In this document: positions 8,540 through 17,555 of the stretch, piece after piece
How the letters are laid out: each line of letters begins with the position of its first letter
Position numbering within the stretch: position 1 is the first letter of the stretch
From: JAHECQ01 sp963775125
GTDB lineage: Bacteria; Actinomycetota; Acidimicrobiia; Acidimicrobiales; SZUA-35
Length of the DNA stretch: 64,000 nucleotides
Reading direction: 5' to 3'
Assembly: GCA_963775125.1 (NCBI GenBank)
Contig: CAVZHQ010000007.1
Coordinates: 1,302,001-1,366,000 of the forward strand
Notes under the pieces: model-generated
Told to the model about the DNA's origin: nothing
Databases searched by the model: none
What the model saw: the letters and a program-made list of their open reading frames with translations, nothing else
Made by a program: the position numbers and the translations under genes

Positions 8540-10144
8540 CTAGTGCGGCGACGGCCCGGACCAAGGCGTGATTGCGCCCGGCTGGAACACTGCGCCGCAG
8601 TAGATCGCAACCAGCTCCGAGCGTGAGCGAAGCTGGAGCTTGCGGAAGATGCTCGTGAGGTACGCCTCGACCGTCTTCACCGAGACGTGGAGCAGAGCAG
8701 CAGACTCCTTGTTCGTTGCTCCGCGCCCCACCACATTGACCAATTCGAGCTCTTGTTTGGTCAGGACGTCGAACGCCTTCGGCAACGTACGGTTAGCCGG
8801 TGCGGCTCGCCCGATCCGCTGGATCTCTGCTGCCCGAGCAAGCCACCGCTCCGCCCCGAGAGACGAGAACGTCAGCTCCGCCGCTCGCAGAACGGCGAGC
8901 GCTTCGCCCGTTCGACCGCTCGCCATCAATCGCTCGGCGAGGACGAGCTGCGATCGAGACGCCTCGAAGATGGCCCCGATCGTGGTGAAGGTGGACACCG
9001 AGTTCTGCGCCGCCTCGAGGCGCGCGGCGTCGTCTCCTTCCAACAGCGCAGCCGATCGTTGCAGCAGCCCGAGCGTCCAACGGGTGGGAACCGCATCGTT
9101 CTCGATCTCCAACCGGTTCACATGCCGAGCGGCATCATCGTTTTCGCCGCCCCGAACCAACGCCTCGATGTAGTCGCCGTCCCAGAGCCGCACCGAGGCG
9201 AGCCGGACGCCGTGCTCGGGCGTCTGGTCGGCCAGGGGACGGAGGAGCGAACGTGCTTGCTCCCACTCCTCCGCCGAGCACGCGGCGAACGCCTCAACGC
9301 CCGCCACCCGCCACTGGGTTGACCGGTCTCCTCGCTTGAGTGCAAGCGACCAAGCGCTTCGGATGTGTTCCTCGGCCACCGCGTGTTGACCACGGCCAAC
9401 CTCGATCCGGGCGGCCAACACGTGGGCATAACCCGCGTCGTCGCCGAGGCGCCGCGCCAGTTCGATGGCCAGCAGCGCCGACTCACGTGCGTTCTCCCAT
9501 CGACCACGGCGAAACTCGAGCTCGGAGAGGAAGCAATTGAGCGCGATGAGCTCGGCCGGGTCCGAGGAGGGCCGCATGTCGGCCAGCCGATCCACGATCA
9601 AGCGGGCCGCATCGGCGTAGCGATCGGCGAAGGTCATCCAGTTCGGAACTTCGAGCACCCAGGAGATCTCCCGGGCCTGACGGCGTTCGGCGACTCCGGC
9701 GAGCGACCCCTCCCCGGATGTCAGGAAGTCGGTGAGATCCTCGAGTCGTTCGTGGTCGAAGGGCGAGCGACCGCCCATGGCCTCGACCACCCCGACGAGC
9801 GCCGAAATGACTCGGGGCAGGACGCGATGGCCGACCGCTTCACCAGGCCGCGCCGAATGTATGGCCGTTGTGGCTGCCGCGGCCAGACGCCTGGCGGCCA
9901 CCGTGTCGTCCCGGATCATCTCGCACCAACACGCAGCGGCGAGCAGCATTGCTGCTGCCTCCGGCTCTTTTCGCGCTCGATGCTCGAGCATCGTGGCGAT
10001 CGTGTCGAACGGCGTGGCCAGCAAGGTCGAACCGAACCCCGCCTGCTCCGCTGCTGACGCCCCCACCGCTGGTTTGCCCGCCCGTGCGTCGCCCATCGCG
10101 AGATCGCCCATTCCCGAGTTGCCCACGCTGTTCCCCCAGATCAT
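8540..10144 (-). CDS. LuxR-type regulator with TPR-like N-terminus
   Basis: A 534-residue protein. The first ~440 residues are alpha-helical, Ala/Arg-rich TPR-like repeats; the last ~65 form a LuxR/GerE helix-turn-helix (LTKQELELVNVVGRGATNKESAALLHVSVKTVEAYLTS... shape, with conserved KTVE and a following FRKL-type helix). It lacks an N-terminal AAA ATPase of the MalT/LAL type. It is divergent from the GAF-EAL gene; only about 20-90 bp separate the starts, so shared regulation is plausible. The ligand is unknown. Confidence 0.82.
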   Translation of the reverse strand: MIWGNSVGNSGMGDLAMGDARAGKPAVGASAAEQAGFGSTLLATPFDTIATMLEHRARKEPEAAAMLLAAACWCEMIRDDTVAARRLAAAATTAIHSARPGEAVGHRVLPRVISALVGVVEAMGGRSPFDHERLEDLTDFLTSGEGSLAGVAERRQAREISWVLEVPNWMTFADRYADAARLIVDRLADMRPSSDPAELIALNCFLSELEFRRGRWENARESALLAIELARRLGDDAGYAHVLAARIEVGRGQHAVAEEHIRSAWSLALKRGDRSTQWRVAGVEAFAACSAEEWEQARSLLRPLADQTPEHGVRLASVRLWDGDYIEALVRGGENDDAARHVNRLEIENDAVPTRWTLGLLQRSAALLEGDDAARLEAAQNSVSTFTTIGAIFEASRSQLVLAERLMASGRTGEALAVLRAAELTFSSLGAERWLARAAEIQRIGRAAPANRTLPKAFDVLTKQELELVNVVGRGATNKESAALLHVSVKTVEAYLTSIFRKLQLRSRSELVAIYCGAVFQPGAITPWSGPSPH

Positions 10145-10231
10145 GACGCCAACGTACTCCGCCAGGTGCGAGCGGTCTGCGTATCAGCGTTCAGTCGGGC
10201 AATTGAGCAGAATGCCACGGTTGCTTCATTG

Positions 10232-11467
10232 ATGGCCGATTTCGGCCGATGGATTTTCATGCGAGGATCTGCGCGCACAGATACCGAAGAAAAGGTTGCC
10301 GAACTGCTTCGCACCGCGAAGGAGGCGCTCGGGCTGAGCCTCACCTTCATGAGCCGGCTCGATGGCCAGACGCAGCATCTCGAAATCGTCGAGTCCAGCA
10401 TCCCGATCTTCCGCGACGGCCAGACGCAACCTCAGGCGACTTCGCTCTGTCAGGCGATCCTCGACGGCAAGTTGCCAAGCGTCATCCCCAACGTCGCCAA
10501 ATTGCCCGAGGCCAAGCGATTGCCGGCCGCCCGGTTCCCTCGGATACGCAGCTTCGTCTCGGTTCCCGTGCGGTTGAGCGATGGGTCGCTCTACGGCACC
10601 TTCTGCGCAGCCGGCTTCACCGCGGACAACCAGCTGACCAAACGGGATCGTGCGCTCATGGAAGTGCTGGCAAGCGCCGCCGCCACGATCATCGAGCCCG
10701 GCGTGCAAGAGCGTCGCCGCGATGGAGTCATCCGGGCACAGCTGCAACCGGTCATCTCTGCCGGCGGGCCAACCATCCTTCTCCAGCCGATCGTGTCCTT
10801 GTTCGACGGAACTCGAGTCGGCGCCGAAGCGCTCAGCCGATTCCCCGCCGAGTGGAACAAGGCGCCAGACGTCGTCTTCGAAGAAGCGGCGTCGATCGGC
10901 CTCGGCACCGAACTCGAGCTGCTCTCCTTCCGAGGCGCCGCCTCCAAGCTCTGGGAAGTCGGCGGGTACATCGCCATCAACTTCTCGCCCCACACGCTTC
11001 TCAACCCACGATGTCAGGCCCTCCTGGCAGATCTCCCGGCGAACCGCGTCCTCCTCGAGCTCTCCGAGCACGATCAGGTGGAGGACTACGTCGCGCTGGC
11101 TGCCGCACTGCGGCCGCTTCGAGACGCCGGCATGGGACTGGCGATCGACGATGTCGGAGCGGGCTTCTCCTCGCTTCGCCACATCGTGGTGACGTCGCCC
11201 GACGTGATCAAGCTCGATCGCAGCATCGTCGCCGGCGTCGCAAACGACCACGTTCTACGGACCCTGGTCCGATCACTGGCCGACTTCGGTCACGGCGCCG
11301 GCGCCAAGGTGGTCGCCGAAGGCATCGAGACGGTCGAGGATGCCTTGGCCCTGCGGGACGCCGGGGTCGATCTCGGACAAGGCTGGTACTTCGACAAGGC
11401 CGTCCCAGCCGAGGAGTTGGCTGACCGCTACCCGATCGGCCAACTCGAACATACGAGTTTCCGCTAG
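10232..11467 (+). CDS. GAF-EAL cyclic-di-GMP phosphodiesterase
   Basis: N-terminal GAF-like sensor (~10-170; free-standing type with FVSVPVRLSDGSLYGTFCA) followed by an EAL domain (~195-410). EAL catalytic landmarks are present: GAEALSRF, INFSPH, ELSEHD, AIDDVGAGFSS, IKLDR, AEGIET and GQGWYF. That suggests an active c-di-GMP-specific phosphodiesterase, though DDFGTG is DDVGAG here. There is no membrane segment, so it is probably cytosolic. ATG 10232 is used; GTG 10166 and ATG 10259 are alternatives, none with a clear Shine-Dalgarno sequence. Confidence 0.87.
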   Translation: MADFGRWIFMRGSARTDTEEKVAELLRTAKEALGLSLTFMSRLDGQTQHLEIVESSIPIFRDGQTQPQATSLCQAILDGKLPSVIPNVAKLPEAKRLPAARFPRIRSFVSVPVRLSDGSLYGTFCAAGFTADNQLTKRDRALMEVLASAAATIIEPGVQERRRDGVIRAQLQPVISAGGPTILLQPIVSLFDGTRVGAEALSRFPAEWNKAPDVVFEEAASIGLGTELELLSFRGAASKLWEVGGYIAINFSPHTLLNPRCQALLADLPANRVLLELSEHDQVEDYVALAAALRPLRDAGMGLAIDDVGAGFSSLRHIVVTSPDVIKLDRSIVAGVANDHVLRTLVRSLADFGHGAGAKVVAEGIETVEDALALRDAGVDLGQGWYFDKAVPAEELADRYPIGQLEHTSFR

Positions 11468-11518
11468 CGAGCGGTGACGGGCATCACCCAGACGATCATC
11501 ACCCATTGGTGAGCCGGC
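11468..11518. terminator. possible bidirectional terminator
   Basis: A 51-bp gap between two convergent genes holds two short inverted repeats (GGTGA...TCACC and TCACC-CATT-GGTGA). They could form small hairpins acting in both directions. There is no T tract; weak evidence. Confidence 0.3.
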
Positions 11519-13210
11519 TCATCGTGTCGCCATCGAGTCGGGGATCAACTGCAGCGACGAGGCGTCGACGAATTCGAACAGGGAACCGTCGAGGGTTTTC
11601 AACTGACCCAGGTCATCGTTGTCCCATCGATCATCCGGGGCGCCGCTGAAGTACCAGCCCGAGCCATTGTCGGCCAGGATCGCCCCGTGCTTCCGGAGTG
11701 CCTCGATCACGACCCTCGCCTGTCCGGTGAAGGCGGCCGGGTCGACTGATGACTTGAGGCGGACCCAGCTTCCCATTGGAGGATTGTCGACGCCGTCGGT
11801 GCCCGCCTGGTGCGACGCAGGCCAGACGAACGAATTGTCGGTGATGGGCGCAGTGAAACGAATGGCGTGGTCGATGGAACCTGCGGCCACCTCGTCGTAG
11901 CGGACCAGCCCGGGAAGGATCGGCAATCCGGCTGCATCCGCTGAGGTCCAGCCCGACGGGCGCATCGCGTTGGACGCAAGATCCCACCGTGCTCCGCTGC
12001 CCGCCTGGATCGAGGAACCGACCCATTGCGCGGCGAAGATCTCGTGGAGCACGCAACGCCCGGTCTCGACCAACAGGATGTGCGCGTCACCGCCACGCTC
12101 GATGGCGGCATCACGCGGGATGGGATAGGGACCGGCGTCGCTCTCGTTGTCGTAGAGGAACGAGACGTTGGTCGCCGGGCCCGGTCCCGGAACCACGGTG
12201 AACGGAATACCGAAGGCACCGGTGCCGTCGTAGTCGGAGCCGAAGTCGGGGTGGGCATGACGAGCCCGACCGATGCGGTTCACGTAGGCGTCGCTGCGTG
12301 GATGGACCGGCAGCGCATCGACCCGGGCGAACCAGAAGGAGTCCGAGGGGAAGAGCTGACATCCGCCGATGCGACTGTGCTGCGGGCCGGCAGGCTTGCC
12401 GGAGAACTCAGGGCTCTCGCTGAATCCGATCATCAGCCCGCCACGCGTCAAGCCACCCCCGAGGCGACCGGCCCAATAGTTCTCACCGGCCGTGTCCGGT
12501 TCGCGGTTCAGGACGTTGCGGTAAACCTGCACGACGAACTGCCGATCGGAGAGGGAACCGTAGCGAGTAACGAACTCTGGGCTCCGAGCGAAGGTCTCGG
12601 AGATCACCGCCAGATCCATGCCCTCGACCTGCTTCGTCCACCAGTAGCCAAGTCCTCCCGTGTCACCCTCGCGAAGGAAGTAGGCGCGGTACAGGCGCTG
12701 CACCTGGCCGGCGTCAAGGTGACCCGATTTGATGATGAACTCGGTCGATTCGCTGAATCCGACCATCACCTGGCCGCGGGAAACGTGCGACAGCTGCTCG
12801 GTCCAGTAGGTCGCGCCCACCGCGTCGGGAGCCCGATCGAGCACGTTGTCGTAGACCAACTCGATGAAACCCCGATTCGAGAGCGAGCCGTACCTGGCGG
12901 CGAACTCGGGGCTACGGGCGAAGTGTTCGGAGATGTCGGACAGCGGCCGGCCCCGTAATCGCTCGCCCGTCCAGTAGTTCAGCCCGGCAGCTTCGGGCGA
13001 CCGGTCGAAGTAGGCGCGGTAGAGCCGCTCCACTTGAAACACCGCCGATTGGGGCGACGTCGCGGCGGCCGCCGGTTCGGCCGGCGTCACCGCTGCCGCG
13101 CCAAGCCCGAGGGCGATCACGATGCAGGTGAGCCATCGGAGGGAGCGTCGAACACGGGCAACCGGCATACGCAACCATCGACCCGTCGGGTGGCCAACCT
13201 TGAGCCACAC
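11519..13210 (-). CDS. secreted protein with DUF4214 repeats
   Basis: About 563 residues. An N-terminal twin-basic, hydrophobic signal sequence (RWLTCIVIALGLGAAAV, cleavage near AAAA) is followed by four DUF4214 units (~55-275), each with the YRAYFxR...G..YW pattern and a FARSPEF/FSESxEF end. A C-terminal domain of unknown function (~280-563) is rich in Trp, Asp and Gly. DUF4214 is known from S-layer-like, allergen-like and glycan-acting exported proteins. A second DUF4214 protein lies at 20260-21525. Function is not assigned beyond an extracytoplasmic, possibly envelope or glycan, role. The start could also be an internal Met at residue 15. Confidence 0.83.
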   Translation of the reverse strand: MWLKVGHPTGRWLRMPVARVRRSLRWLTCIVIALGLGAAAVTPAEPAAAATSPQSAVFQVERLYRAYFDRSPEAAGLNYWTGERLRGRPLSDISEHFARSPEFAARYGSLSNRGFIELVYDNVLDRAPDAVGATYWTEQLSHVSRGQVMVGFSESTEFIIKSGHLDAGQVQRLYRAYFLREGDTGGLGYWWTKQVEGMDLAVISETFARSPEFVTRYGSLSDRQFVVQVYRNVLNREPDTAGENYWAGRLGGGLTRGGLMIGFSESPEFSGKPAGPQHSRIGGCQLFPSDSFWFARVDALPVHPRSDAYVNRIGRARHAHPDFGSDYDGTGAFGIPFTVVPGPGPATNVSFLYDNESDAGPYPIPRDAAIERGGDAHILLVETGRCVLHEIFAAQWVGSSIQAGSGARWDLASNAMRPSGWTSADAAGLPILPGLVRYDEVAAGSIDHAIRFTAPITDNSFVWPASHQAGTDGVDNPPMGSWVRLKSSVDPAAFTGQARVVIEALRKHGAILADNGSGWYFSGAPDDRWDNDDLGQLKTLDGSLFEFVDASSLQLIPDSMATR

Positions 13211-13235
13211 CTCCCACCGGGGCCTAAGGTGCGGT

Positions 13236-14210
13236 ATGAGCTACCTCGGTCTCCACATCCCCAACTTCACCTACCCCGACGTCGAACCGGCGGGGCTCTT
13301 CGAAGCAATCGTGGCGCAAGCCGAGGAAGCCGAAGCGTCGGGCTTCGACCGGGTCACCCTGATGGATCACTTCTTCCAGTTGCCCCAGATCGGTCGGCAC
13401 GACGAGCCGATGTTCGAGTGCTACACGTTGCTTGCCGCTCTGGCCCAACGCACCCAAGAGGTCCGCCTGTCGGCCATGGTCACCGGCAACACCTACCGGA
13501 ACCCGACGCTCGTGGCCAAACAGATCACGGTGCTCGACCATGTGTCCGGTGGCCGAGCGACCCTCGGGATCGGCGCCGGTTGGTACCAGCGGGAGCACGA
13601 CGCTCTCGGGTACGAATTCGGAACGTTCACCGACCGCTTCGAGAAGCTCGAGGAGGCGCTGCAGATCATCCTTCCCCTGCTCGATGGCGAGACCGTGTCG
13701 TTCACCGGTCGCCACTATCGGGTGGAGGAAGCAGTGAACGTGCCAGGCACCGTGTCCAAGGTGCCCATCATGATCGGGGGCAGCGGCGAGAAGAAGACAC
13801 TGCGAATGGTGGCGCAGTACGCCGACGAGTCCAATCTGGTCGGGGTTCGTGACCCACACCTCGTCACCCGAAAACTCGAAGTCCTGGCGGACCACTGCGA
13901 GCGACTGGGCCGTGACCGCTCGGAAATCAAGGTCACCCTTACCGTCGCCTGCTGCATTGCTCCGACCATGGAGCAGGCCGAAGCCGACCTGCGGCGGATG
14001 AGCGAGGCCAAGGGTTGGAGCCCGGAGGCAGCCGAGATGTTGCGCGCCGGATTGATCTTCGGCGATCCCGACACCGTCGGCGAGAGCCTCGCGGCTCTGG
14101 CGGCTACCGGCATCGACGGCTTCGGTGCGAGCCTGGGCGTCAATGGGCATGTGCCCGGCCGGATCGGTCTCCTCGGAGAAACGGCAGGCAAGGTGTTGGG
14201 CCTCACCTGA
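13236..14210 (+). CDS. LLM-class F420-dependent oxidoreductase
   Basis: A 324-residue luciferase-like TIM-barrel oxidoreductase. Recognisable are the N-terminal LGLHIPNF, SGFDRVTLMDHFFQLP, VRLSAMVTGNTYRNP, LDHVSGGRATLGIGAGW and VPIMIGGSGEKKTLRMVAQYAD segments typical of actinobacterial F420-dependent enzymes (TIGR03560-like). These transfer hydride from F420H2 to a variety of substrates; the substrate is unknown. ATG 13236 starts directly at the conserved beta strand, 25 bp from the divergent DUF4214 gene. An F420/NADP reductase-like gene occurs at 55494-56126. Confidence 0.9.
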   Translation: MSYLGLHIPNFTYPDVEPAGLFEAIVAQAEEAEASGFDRVTLMDHFFQLPQIGRHDEPMFECYTLLAALAQRTQEVRLSAMVTGNTYRNPTLVAKQITVLDHVSGGRATLGIGAGWYQREHDALGYEFGTFTDRFEKLEEALQIILPLLDGETVSFTGRHYRVEEAVNVPGTVSKVPIMIGGSGEKKTLRMVAQYADESNLVGVRDPHLVTRKLEVLADHCERLGRDRSEIKVTLTVACCIAPTMEQAEADLRRMSEAKGWSPEAAEMLRAGLIFGDPDTVGESLAALAATGIDGFGASLGVNGHVPGRIGLLGETAGKVLGLT

Positions 14211-14216
14211 GTCTCG

Positions 14217-15449
14217 TCAATCGGGCAAGAGCGGAACGTCGGGTGCATCGCAACCGAGGAGCGCGGTTCGTCGAACGGTCTGGCGGCCGAATCGCTCGGC
14301 GATCTCATCGACGGCACGGTCGAGACTGCTCCGGTCCCGGCCACCGGTGAGGCCGTCGAACGACAGCGCCAGCTGCACCGCATCGGCCGAGCCGAGCCCG
14401 CTGAGAGCGAAACCGATCTTCGTCAAACCTCGTTGTTCGATGTCGGGCCAGGCGTTGTGCAGCAACCGACGGCCGGCCAGGAGCGCCACCGACGTGGTGT
14501 TCGTCGCTTGGGGCAAGGTGTGTGACCGGGTGGCGTTGACGAAGTCGCCGAAGCGAAGTCGCACGGTCACGGTTCTGGCGACGCGGTCGGCGCGGCGGAG
14601 TCGACCCATCACTCGCTCGACGACGTCGAGGAGCATCAGATCGGCGCTTTCGGGGGTGATCCCACCTCTCGGGAAGGAACGCTGTGATCCGATGGACCGG
14701 CGTCTTCGCCCGGTGTCGACCCGACGATGGTCCCTGTTGTGACAAAGCGCGTGGACATGCCTCCCCCACCCTGGTCCGAGTATCGAGACGAGCTGGGTCT
14801 CGTCGAGCGACGCAAGATCGGCAACCGTGTTCAGGCCTCGTGATCGAAGTTTGGTGGAGGTGACCGGCCCGACACCCCAGAGCCGCTCGATCGGCAGTGG
14901 ATGGAGGAAGTCCAGTTCCCGGCCGGCCTCTACCACGAGGAGTCCGTTCGGCTTCGACACGGCACTGGCGACCTTGGCCAGAAACTTGGTGGTGGCCACC
15001 CCGACGCTGAGCGGCAGTCCGACCTCGGACAGGACCCGATGGCGAAGTGTCGCCGCGATGGAAGGCCCGTCGCCGACGAGGCGGGCCAGTCCGGTCACAT
15101 CGATGAACGCTTCGTCGATCGAGATCCCCTCGACCAGTGGCGAGGTGTCGTGAAAGATCTCGAACACGGCCGCGCTGGCCGCCGAGTAGGCCTCCATCCG
15201 GGGACGGACCGTGACCGCATGAGGGCAGAGCCGACGGGCTTCGCGTTCATTCATGGGGGGCCGCACCCCGAAGGCCTTGGCTTCGTAGCTCGCGGCGGTG
15301 ACGATGCCGCCTCCGACGAGGACGGGTCGACCGCGAAGCGCGGGATCGTCGCGTTGCTCGACCGAGGCGTAGAACGAATCCAGATCGGCATGGAGGATCG
15401 TGCGAAACGGAGGCGTCGTTCCCAGGTCGTGGTTCTCCCATGCCCGCAT
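14217..15449 (-). CDS. dinB: DNA polymerase IV (Y-family translesion polymerase)
   Basis: A 410-residue Y-family polymerase. Palm metal residues are in ILHADLDSFYASVEQ and SIDEAFIDVTG; KFLAKVAS, the finger YEAKAFGVRP and the HhH region LWGVGPVTSTKLRSRG are also present, followed by the little-finger domain to the C-terminus. It performs error-prone synthesis past lesions. A consensus LexA operator lies 24 bp upstream of the ATG, so SOS induction is strongly indicated. No beta-clamp motif was identified with confidence. It converges with the F420-type oxidoreductase gene. Confidence 0.95.
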   Translation of the reverse strand: MRAWENHDLGTTPPFRTILHADLDSFYASVEQRDDPALRGRPVLVGGGIVTAASYEAKAFGVRPPMNEREARRLCPHAVTVRPRMEAYSAASAAVFEIFHDTSPLVEGISIDEAFIDVTGLARLVGDGPSIAATLRHRVLSEVGLPLSVGVATTKFLAKVASAVSKPNGLLVVEAGRELDFLHPLPIERLWGVGPVTSTKLRSRGLNTVADLASLDETQLVSILGPGWGRHVHALCHNRDHRRVDTGRRRRSIGSQRSFPRGGITPESADLMLLDVVERVMGRLRRADRVARTVTVRLRFGDFVNATRSHTLPQATNTTSVALLAGRRLLHNAWPDIEQRGLTKIGFALSGLGSADAVQLALSFDGLTGGRDRSSLDRAVDEIAERFGRQTVRRTALLGCDAPDVPLLPD

Positions 15450-15472
15450 TCTGACGAACGGAGAACCAAAAG

Positions 15473-15488
15473 TCGAACCTATGTTCGA
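15473..15488. promoter_or_regulatory. LexA/SOS box
   Basis: TCGAAC-CTAT-GTTCGA is a perfect match to the actinobacterial/Gram-positive LexA operator core (CGAAC-N4-GTTCG). It sits 24 bp upstream of dinB and overlaps the most likely ATG (15481) of the divergent hydrolase gene. Confidence 0.85.
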
Positions 15489-16410
15489 TTGTCCTGTTGG
15501 ACGCCCGACCCGGACTCGGTCACGATGTCGGGGTGCCGAATCCTCCCCCTCAGAAAACGCCTCTCAGAAACAGGATGGACCCACCTGGATCCACGGGACG
15601 CCACGTCTGGCGTGCGACGTCGCCGGCGACGGACCCCCAGTCATGTTCCTCCACGGGATCGGCGGGGGTCGGATCAACTGGATCACGCAGACCCCGGCGT
15701 TCCCCGACTTCACGACCATCGCCTGGGACGCACGGGGCTACGGCGCCTCGGACGACTATGCCGGCGACCTTGCCTTCACTGATTTCGCCGACGACGTGGT
15801 GCGGGTGCTCGACCAGCTCGGCATCGAGTGTGCGCATCTCGTCGGCCTGTCGATGGGTGCCCGCATCCTGATGGACTTCTTCGCTCGCTACCCCGAGCGA
15901 GTCGCCACGCTGATCCTCTGCGATTGCTTCTACGGCTTCCGGTCGTCGTTGACCCCGGAGAAGCAGCAGGAGTTCCTCGATCTACGGGAGCGGCCCTTGC
16001 GATCGGGCAGAACTCTCGAAGATCTTGCGCCGGCCTTGGTCGACTCGCTGATCGGCCGCAAGGCCACCTTGGCGGCGCGCGAGGCATTGACTCGAAGCAT
16101 CACCGCACTGCATGTCGAGTCCTACCTGAAGACGCTTCGTGCGACCGTGACCTTCGAGCGGGCCGATGACCTTGCCGACTTCGACGTACCCGTCCAATTG
16201 GTTTTCGGTTCGGACGATCGTCTGACGCCGCCGTCGATCGGCGAGGAAATGCTGACGCTGCTACCTGACGCTCGGCTTCACGTCATCGAGGATGCGGGTC
16301 ACCTCAGCAACATCGAGAAGCCGGACGAGTTCAACCGCGTCCTGCGGGACTTCCTCGACGAGCATCGAGGACTCGCCTCTTGGATCAGCGATCCTGATCG
16401 GAATGGCTGA
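15481..16410 (+). CDS. alpha/beta hydrolase
   Basis: About 309 residues with the oxyanion loop FLHGIGGG, nucleophile elbow GLSMGAR (Ser), an acid in FGSDDRLTPP and catalytic His in EDAGHLSNIEKP. This is a canonical esterase/3-oxoadipate-enol-lactonase-like hydrolase; substrate unknown. The N-terminal ~45 residues from ATG 15481 are unlike the family and rich in Ser/Arg, and no in-frame ATG or GTG lies closer to the domain. The start is therefore doubtful, and an undetected indel near 15500-15600 is possible. The ATG falls inside the LexA box. Confidence 0.8.
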   Translation: MFDCPVGRPTRTRSRCRGAESSPSENASQKQDGPTWIHGTPRLACDVAGDGPPVMFLHGIGGGRINWITQTPAFPDFTTIAWDARGYGASDDYAGDLAFTDFADDVVRVLDQLGIECAHLVGLSMGARILMDFFARYPERVATLILCDCFYGFRSSLTPEKQQEFLDLRERPLRSGRTLEDLAPALVDSLIGRKATLAAREALTRSITALHVESYLKTLRATVTFERADDLADFDVPVQLVFGSDDRLTPPSIGEEMLTLLPDARLHVIEDAGHLSNIEKPDEFNRVLRDFLDEHRGLASWISDPDRNG

Positions 16411-16514
16411 GATGCGTGTTCACCAAATCTCGGCCCGGTCTCGCACCGATTCGAGCTCCTCGGCCGACCGAGCAGCCAACGCGACCCGAACACCTCGGCG
16501 CTCGGTTTCAACAC

Positions 16515-17510
16515 TCAGATTCGATAGATGCGTCGCGCGGTCCCGGCGAAGAGGTCGGCCCGTTCATCGGCCGAATAGCCCGCCGACGCTTTCTTGAACG
16601 CGTTCCACAGTACGCCGTAGCCGCACGTCTCACCGTCGACGGGGAAATTCGATTCGAACATGCACCGCGAGGGACCGAACGTCTGCAAGCACCAATCCAA
16701 CAGGTCACCCCAGGTTGCCAGCACGTCGTCCGACGTCGGCGGCAGCGCCTCGGTGTGCCAGGTGACGCCGGTTCGGGCCATTGCGATGCCGCCGACCTTG
16801 AGCACGACGTTGTCACACGTCGCAAGCGGGGCGAGGCCCGCCCGGGTCGCTTCGAGGATCTGCGCGAACTCCGCAGGAGTTGCGTCGACGCCGAGCGGAC
16901 CGCCGACGTGGTTCACGATGATCGAGAGTTCGGGCACGGCGCGGGCGAGGGCCAGCGGCTGATCGAGTTGGTGGTGATATTGCCACGCCTCGAACGACAG
17001 GCCCATGTCCGCCAGGACCGCTGCGCCTTGACGAAACGCCGGCTGACTGTAGAGGTCGAGCGGTGGTTGTGGTCGGGAGCTCGGAATCGACGGGTGTTCG
17101 GTGTTGGCGCCAGAGTGGCGGATCCCGCGAAATCGACCGCCGGCGGCGGCGATGTGGGCGTCCAACACTTCGCGGACTCCTGAACCCAGCGTCAGGTCGG
17201 CCCGGCTCACGATGGCCGAAATCCTTGCGCCAGGTGTCCGATCCGTCTCATCGGCCCGGCCGGCGACGAACGTGGTCTCACCGACGGGACGCAGATGTTC
17301 CGGGCCATCGGTGAAGTAGTTCGCACCGCAATCGATGAACACCGTCTCGACGACGTTGTGCCCTGAGCCGGTGTCGATCCTCAGGTCGTCGATGTCATAG
17401 CGGCCGTAGACCGTCTCGTAGTCCCACAGGTGATGATGCGGGTCGACGATCTCCAGATCAGGTTCGAGTGCTTCCTCAGTCCGTAGCGCCAACCATTCCC
17501 GGTTCATCAT
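16515..17510 (-). CDS. amidohydrolase-2 family metal-dependent hydrolase
   Basis: About 331 residues. It has the N-terminal metal motif VDPHHHLWD, GIRHSG, the INHVGGP-type strand (IIVNHVGGPLG) and a C-terminal FESNFPVDG where many relatives have SDxP. This places it in the TIM-barrel lactonase/decarboxylase branch (L-fuconolactonase, LigI-like). The substrate is not known. ATG 17510 gives a compact start; a longer frame would overlap the divergent hydrolase. The 104 bp between it and the preceding convergent hydrolase gene contain nothing I recognise. Confidence 0.85.
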   Translation of the reverse strand: MMNREWLALRTEEALEPDLEIVDPHHHLWDYETVYGRYDIDDLRIDTGSGHNVVETVFIDCGANYFTDGPEHLRPVGETTFVAGRADETDRTPGARISAIVSRADLTLGSGVREVLDAHIAAAGGRFRGIRHSGANTEHPSIPSSRPQPPLDLYSQPAFRQGAAVLADMGLSFEAWQYHHQLDQPLALARAVPELSIIVNHVGGPLGVDATPAEFAQILEATRAGLAPLATCDNVVLKVGGIAMARTGVTWHTEALPPTSDDVLATWGDLLDWCLQTFGPSRCMFESNFPVDGETCGYGVLWNAFKKASAGYSADERADLFAGTARRIYRI

Positions 17511-17555
17511 CACCGGATCGTAGATCGCCACAGCGACCCCCACTACGATCCGGGC

